NCBI GenBank assembly: GCA_031180825.1
Contig: JAPSLM010000013.1
Coordinates: 1-64,000, forward strand
Reading direction: 5' to 3'
From: Paenibacillus sp.
GTDB lineage: Bacteria > Bacillota > Bacilli > Paenibacillales > NBRC-103111
Length of the DNA stretch: 64,000 bases
A program made the position numbers and the translations under genes. The notes beneath the pieces were generated by a model. That model did not search any database. It worked only from the letters and a program-made list of their open reading frames with translations, and was not told the DNA's origin. Of the stretch, positions 59,627 to 64,000 are shown one piece after another (position 1 is the stretch's first letter; every line of letters starts with the position of its first letter).

Positions 59627-60663
59627 ACGACCGCCCCGGTAAATGTAACTCTACGCTCCCCTGCCGTCACGCGGCCGAGCGTATAAGCCTTCTCGCCATG
59701 CTGCGCGAACAGCTCGGCAGCCCGTGCGGCCTGGTCTTCCGCCACGATGACGACCATGCCGATCCCCATGTTGAACGTCCGGAACATATCGTTGTTGCTG
59801 ATGCCGCCTTCCCGCTGCATCAACTCGAAAATCGGCAAAATCGGCCAAGAACCGTAATCGATCTCGACGTTGACGCCCTCCGGCAGCACGCGCGGAATGT
59901 TCTCCAGGAAGCCGCCTCCCGTAATGTGCGCCATGCCTTTAATCGGAACCTCTTCGAGCACCGCAAGCACCGGTTTGACGTAAAGCTTCGTCGGCACAAG
60001 CAGCGTGTCGCCCAGACGTCCGCCCAGCTCGTCGATCGTATCGTGCAGGGTGTAGCCCTTGTCTTCCAGCAGAAGCTTGCGAACGAGCGAGAAGCCGTTG
60101 CTGTGAACCCCGCTCGAAGCTAAGCCCAGGACAACGTCGCCGGGACGGATCGCGGAGCCGTCGATGATCTTCTTCTTGTCGACGATGCCGACCGTAAAGC
60201 CTGCGATATCGTATTCGCCTTCGCCGTACATGCCCGGCATTTCCGCCGTTTCGCCGCCGATCAGCGCACAGCCCGACTGCACGCAGCCGTCGCTGATGCC
60301 TTTGATGATCGCTTCGATTTTTTCCGGAATGACCTTGTCGCATGCAAGATAGTCGAGGAAAAAGAGCGGCTCCGCGCCCTGCACGACAATATCGTTCACG
60401 CACATCGCCACGGCATCGATGCCGATGGTATCGTGCTTGTCCATCGCAAAAGCGATTTTCAGCTTCGTGCCGACACCGTCCGTGCCGGAGACGAGCACCG
60501 GCTCTTCGTACTTGTCCTTGTTCAGGCCGAACAGCGCGCCGAAGCCGCCGAGGTCTGTCAGCACTTCCGGACGGAAGGTCGTCTTGACGTGCTTCTTCAT
60601 GCGCTCTACCGCTTCGTTGCCGGCCGCGATATCGACACCGGCTTGTTTATATGCATCGGACAC
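59623..60663 (-). CDS. purM: Phosphoribosylformylglycinamidine cyclo-ligase
   Basis: A 346-residue AIR synthetase: [70 protein letters not shown] and [14 protein letters not shown]. Start GTG 60663 behind AAGGAGGAAC. Follows purF after a 315-base gap with a terminator and a long inverted repeat. Confidence 0.96.
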   Translation of the reverse strand: MSDAYKQAGVDIAAGNEAVERMKKHVKTTFRPEVLTDLGGFGALFGLNKDKYEEPVLVSGTDGVGTKLKIAFAMDKHDTIGIDAVAMCVNDIVVQGAEPLFFLDYLACDKVIPEKIEAIIKGISDGCVQSGCALIGGETAEMPGMYGEGEYDIAGFTVGIVDKKKIIDGSAIRPGDVVLGLASSGVHSNGFSLVRKLLLEDKGYTLHDTIDELGGRLGDTLLVPTKLYVKPVLAVLEEVPIKGMAHITGGGFLENIPRVLPEGVNVEIDYGSWPILPIFELMQREGGISNNDMFRTFNMGIGMVVIVAEDQAARAAELFAQHGEKAYTLGRVTAGERRVTFTGAVV

Positions 60664-60736
60664 TTGGATTGTTCCTCCTTGGTGGGAGTGAAGCTTTCGT
60701 TGAAATGACCAGGCTTTGCTTCGCGGCTCCGAGTTC

Positions 60737-60840
60737 GTGCTGCCTGTCTACGGTCTCTCTTGAAAATGAGTTCCATTTCATCTTACCTTTCGGTAAGAAC
60801 TCATTTTCAAAGGAGACACGTAGACTCTCCGACAGGCACA
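60737..60840. repeat. Long nested inverted repeat between purF and purM
   Basis: TTGAAAATGAGTTC (60760-60773) and its exact inverse (60797-60810) enclose a 23-base loop that has its own small stem. Outside lie further paired blocks: GTCTC/GAGAC, GTCTACG/CGTAGAC and GCCTGTC/GACAGGC. The total span is about 104 bases, in the 315-base gap between two operon genes. Confidence 0.75.
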
Positions 60841-60910
60841 CGACTCTCCACCTACCGGCTTTAGCCAAAATCAATTCAAAAACGCTTCACTCCCCCGCGT
60901 TTTGTATCGT

Positions 60911-60941
60911 AAAAAGGCGGTCCGGGCAGCCCGGGACCGCC
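60911..60941 (-). terminator. Intrinsic terminator after purF
   Basis: GGCGGTCC and GGACCGCC with added GGG/CCC pairing form a GC-rich stem; on the minus strand five T follow. It lies 38 bases after the purF stop and before purM, inside the purine gene string. Confidence 0.75.
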
Positions 60942-60978
60942 GGGTTAGGTCAAAAGCATGCAGGTGGCCTGGCCGCAA

Positions 60979-62517
60979 TCAATCGCAGCCGCAGCCAAGA
61001 GCGGCTTCTTCGGGCACCGGCGTCGGATAGCGGTTGTCGAAGCAAGCGGTGCATAGCCCGCGGTTGACTTCCACATTCGGACGTCCGATGGCCGTGAGCA
61101 GCCCCTCATGGCTGAGAAAATGCAGCGAATCGGCGTTGATTGCTTCGCGGATCTCCTCCACGGATTTGACCGCGGCGATCAGCTCCTTGCGGCTCGGCGT
61201 ATCGATGCCGTAGAAGCATGGGTTTGCAAACGGCGGCGAGCTGATGCGCACGTGCACTTCCTTCGCGCCGGCCTCCCGCAGCAGGTTGACGATGCGCAGC
61301 GAGGTCGTGCCGCGCACGATCGAGTCGTCGATCATGACGACGCGCTTGCCTTCGACGATGCTGCGCACGGCCGACAGCTTCATCTTGACGCCCTGCTCGC
61401 GCAGCTCCTGGCTCGGCTGGATGAACGTCCGACCGGTGTAGCGGTTTTTGATCAGGCCGAGCTCGTACGGAATGCCCGTCTGCTCCGCGTAGCCGATCGC
61501 GGCAGAGATGCTGGAATCCGGCACCCCGGTGACAATGTCGGCGTCGACGAACGCTTCGATCGCCAGCTGGCGTCCCATCCGCTTACGGGCGGAGTGGATG
61601 TTCGTTTCGTCGATGTCGCTGTCCGGCCGGGCAAAATAAATGTATTCCATCGCGCAGATCGCGCGCTGCTTGATCGGCGAGAACCGGTCTTCCGTCATCG
61701 CGCCGGTTTTGAAGTCCAATATCAGCAGCTCGCCCGGTTCGACGTCGCGGTAATACTTGCCGCCGACCGTGTCGAACGCACAGGATTCGGAAGCAAACAG
61801 CCACGCGTTGCCAAGACGGCCCATCACATAAGGCCGTAATCCGTGCGGGTCCCGCGCGACGATCAGTTTGTCCTTCGTCAAAAACATAAACGCATACGCG
61901 CCCTCCACCCGGAGCAGCGTCTCCTTCACAGCGGAGACGATATCGTTCTGCTTCGACCGGGCGATCAAGTGCGCCACGACTTCTGTATCGCTGGTCGTCT
62001 GGAAAATAGACCCTTCTTTTTCCAGCTGTTCCTTGATTTCCGGCGCATTGGTCAAGTTGCCGTTCGTAGCAATCGCCAGATCGCCGCCGCGGTATTTGAA
62101 CACGAGCGGCTGCGCATTGGCCAGCTTGCTTTCGCCCGACGTCGAATAACGCACATGTCCGATCGACGCGCTCCCGGTCATGGGAGCAAGGTTGTCGTTG
62201 TTGAACACTTCCTTGACAAGCCCCATGCCGCGGTGGTAATGAAACGTCTCGCCATTGGCTACGCAGATGCCCGCGCTTTCCTGCCCGCGGTGCTGCAGCG
62301 CATGAAGGCCGTAGTACGAGAGCGAAGCGGCTTCCGGATGTCCGAATACGCCGAAAACCCCGCACTCTTCCCCCAGCTTGTCCATAAAGCTGTCCTGGCC
62401 GGTATGGCCTTCGTTATAGTAGCGTCCGGTCCAGAGCGGCAGTTCCACTCTGGAAGCCGAACGAACGATTTTCGCTGCCTCTTGTCCCTGTCCGCCGATC
62501 AGCTGTTCATCAGACAT
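60979..62517 (-). CDS. purF: Amidophosphoribosyltransferase
   Basis: About 512 residues. First enzyme of purine synthesis: moves the glutamine amide to PRPP. After a propeptide the catalytic Cys is in [15 protein letters not shown], then [19 protein letters not shown] loop [14 protein letters not shown]. Cysteines placed as in the Fe-S type B. subtilis enzyme ([29 protein letters not shown]). The propeptide, from ATG 62517 (GGAAGG upstream), is about 50 residues, much longer than the 11 of B. subtilis. Overlaps purL by 19 bases. Confidence 0.95.
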   Translation of the reverse strand: MSDEQLIGGQGQEAAKIVRSASRVELPLWTGRYYNEGHTGQDSFMDKLGEECGVFGVFGHPEAASLSYYGLHALQHRGQESAGICVANGETFHYHRGMGLVKEVFNNDNLAPMTGSASIGHVRYSTSGESKLANAQPLVFKYRGGDLAIATNGNLTNAPEIKEQLEKEGSIFQTTSDTEVVAHLIARSKQNDIVSAVKETLLRVEGAYAFMFLTKDKLIVARDPHGLRPYVMGRLGNAWLFASESCAFDTVGGKYYRDVEPGELLILDFKTGAMTEDRFSPIKQRAICAMEYIYFARPDSDIDETNIHSARKRMGRQLAIEAFVDADIVTGVPDSSISAAIGYAEQTGIPYELGLIKNRYTGRTFIQPSQELREQGVKMKLSAVRSIVEGKRVVMIDDSIVRGTTSLRIVNLLREAGAKEVHVRISSPPFANPCFYGIDTPSRKELIAAVKSVEEIREAINADSLHFLSHEGLLTAIGRPNVEVNRGLCTACFDNRYPTPVPEEAALGCGCD

Positions 62518-64000
62518 GGAATCGCATCCTTCCAAACCTTTTCTAGTTCCGTCACAGATGCATCAATAACCGGTTTTCCATTGACTTGAAGCTGGAGCGA
62601 GCCGCCGCCGACCGTACCGAGCGCCTGCACCGGCACGCCGCGCTCCGTCAAAAGCTGCTGCAGCGCTTCGGCTTTGTCCGGGGCTGCGCTTAACAGGATG
62701 CGGGATTGGCTCTCGCTGAACAACGCGATATCCGGGCGCAGCTCCGTTGCGAAGTTCGCCTTCGCGCCGAGACGGCCGCTCATGCTGCTCTCGGCCAGCG
62801 CGACCGCCAGTCCGCCTTCGGACAAGTCGTGCGCGGAAGCGACCAGACCTTGCTGAATTGCCGCCAGCACCGCATCCAGCAGCGTTTTTTCCACGTCCAG
62901 ATCGATTTGCGGCGGACGGCCTTCCGTAACGCCGTGAACGACATATTGGAACTCGCTGCCGCCCAGCTCCGCTTTCGTCTCGCCGAGCAGCAGGATCACG
63001 TCGCCCTCGCGCTTAAAGCCCTGCGTCGTAATATGGTCGGTGTCATGCACCAAGCCGACCATCCCGACGACCGGCGTCGGATAAATCGCGCCTTTGGCGT
63101 TCTCGTTGTACAAGCTGACATTGCCGCCGATCACCGGCGTATTCAGCTTGCGGCAAGCTTCGGCCATGCCGTCGACCGATTTCTCCAGCTGCCAGAAAAT
63201 TTCCGGCTTCTCCGGGCTGCCGAAGTTGAGGTTGTCCGTAATCGCCAGCGGTTCCGCGCCGGAGCAGACGTTGTTGCGTGCCGCTTCCGCCACGGCGATA
63301 CGTCCGCCGACTTCCGGATCGAGATAGACATAGCGTCCGTTGCAGTCCGTGGACATGGACAGCGCCTTGCGGGAGCCGCGAATCGTGACGACCGCCGCGT
63401 CGGAGCCCGGCTGAACCGCCGTGCTGGTACGCACCATATAATCGTATTGGTTATATATCCATTCTTTATTCGCTACCGTAGGGGAGGCCAGCACCTGCTT
63501 GAGCGCGCCAGTCAAATCCGTCACTTCCGGATAACGAAGCGTATCGATCTTGCCGTTCTCTTCGTAATAAGCCGGAACCGCGGAAGGCTTGTGATACATC
63601 GGGCAATCGTCTACTAGCGCTTTGACCGGCATGTCGCCGACCAGCTCGCCCTTATGATACAGCTTCAGGTTGCCGTCGTCGGTCACTTTGCCCACCTTCG
63701 CGCAGTGCAGACCCCAACGCTCGAAAATCGCTTTTGCCTGAGCCTCATGCTCCGGCTTCACGACGAACAGCATCCGCTCCTGCGACTCGGACAGCATCAT
63801 CTCGTAAGGCGTCATGCCTTCCTCGCGCTGCGGCACCTCGTCCAGATACAGCTCCATGCCGTTGCCGGCCTTGCTCGCCATCTCCGAGCTGGAGCAGGTC
63901 AAGCCTGCGGCGCCCATATCCTGAATGCCGACGACGATGCCGGAATTGATCAGCTCCAGGCACGCTTCCAGCACGAGCTTCTCCATGAACGGATCGCCGA
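62499..64000 (-). CDS. purL: Phosphoribosylformylglycinamidine synthase subunit II (partial)
   Basis: The C-terminal 500 residues of the small-type PurL; the frame continues (GDPF before [12 protein letters not shown]) past the right edge. Visible: [46 protein letters not shown]-like [28 protein letters not shown] and [18 protein letters not shown]. It works with PurS and PurQ, whose genes would lie to the right. Overlaps purF at its end. Confidence 0.96.
   Translation of the reverse strand, partial: GDPFMEKLVLEACLELINSGIVVGIQDMGAAGLTCSSSEMASKAGNGMELYLDEVPQREEGMTPYEMMLSESQERMLFVVKPEHEAQAKAIFERWGLHCAKVGKVTDDGNLKLYHKGELVGDMPVKALVDDCPMYHKPSAVPAYYEENGKIDTLRYPEVTDLTGALKQVLASPTVANKEWIYNQYDYMVRTSTAVQPGSDAAVVTIRGSRKALSMSTDCNGRYVYLDPEVGGRIAVAEAARNNVCSGAEPLAITDNLNFGSPEKPEIFWQLEKSVDGMAEACRKLNTPVIGGNVSLYNENAKGAIYPTPVVGMVGLVHDTDHITTQGFKREGDVILLLGETKAELGGSEFQYVVHGVTEGRPPQIDLDVEKTLLDAVLAAIQQGLVASAHDLSEGGLAVALAESSMSGRLGAKANFATELRPDIALFSESQSRILLSAAPDKAEALQQLLTERGVPVQALGTVGGGSLQLQVNGKPVIDASVTELEKVWKDAIPCLMNS

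Overview
The window looks like chromosome from a spore-forming, low-GC-group Gram-positive of the Paenibacillus type. Evidence: two Sda sporulation-checkpoint genes, a KinB-like sporulation kinase, GlpP-type glycerol antitermination, a large SLH-anchored subtilase, a c-di-AMP (ydaO/yuaA) riboswitch, strong AGGAGG ribosome binding sites with many GTG/TTG starts, and the Bacillus-style purine gene order L-F-M-N-H-D. Most of the window is GC-richer than Bacillus subtilis; bases 1-4064 are an exception.

Left end (1-4064): accessory DNA. Remnants of IS66, an AraC/GyrI-like gene and an IS1182-like element lead into an AT-rich three-gene block: a LytTR regulator fused to a degenerate ABC-ATPase-like domain, a true ABC ATPase and an ABC-2 permease. 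Then 4120-11379: a SecA-like ATPase (SecA2 type), a secreted propeller-like protein, and a histidine kinase/response regulator pair with a secreted partner.

11400-19100: two sda paralogues sharing an upstream block, small and unknown proteins, a DUF4188/TetR pair, and the 1,400-residue S8 protease with three SLH repeats. 19136-32265 is an envelope and stress region: two glycosyltransferase-type genes, a polysaccharide deacetylase, a DUF4309 lipoprotein, two ECF sigma/anti-sigma pairs (one divergent from an OatA-like acetyltransferase, with a symmetric ECF-type promoter candidate), a decayed methyltransferase, a DUF3048 lipoprotein and the KinB-like kinase with a perfect Spo0A box upstream.

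32269-39675: a c-di-AMP riboswitch ahead of an uncharacterised gene, an extradiol dioxygenase-like gene, then the glycerol locus (glpF-glpK and glpP). A frameshifted IS605-type TnpB element and an internally deleted ISL3 element lie between glpK and glpP. glpF has a promoter, a leader terminator and a near-consensus cre site.

39852-53952: a P-loop kinase-like protein, thioredoxin, an IDEAL-domain-like protein and an Rrf2 regulator sharing a candidate operator, a Gln-rich protein, an RDD / SpoIIM-like / DUF58 / MoxR / DUF4350 / DUF4129 membrane cluster, and a Fur-box-controlled siderophore ABC importer. 54056-64000: a third ECF sigma/anti-sigma pair, a tiny membrane protein and the purine operon (read right to left: purL, purF, purM, purN, stand-alone AICAR transformylase, PurO-type IMP cyclohydrolase, purD). 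The usual bifunctional PurH is split here into two proteins. A terminator and a long inverted repeat lie between purF and purM. No rRNA, tRNA or CRISPR array was seen.
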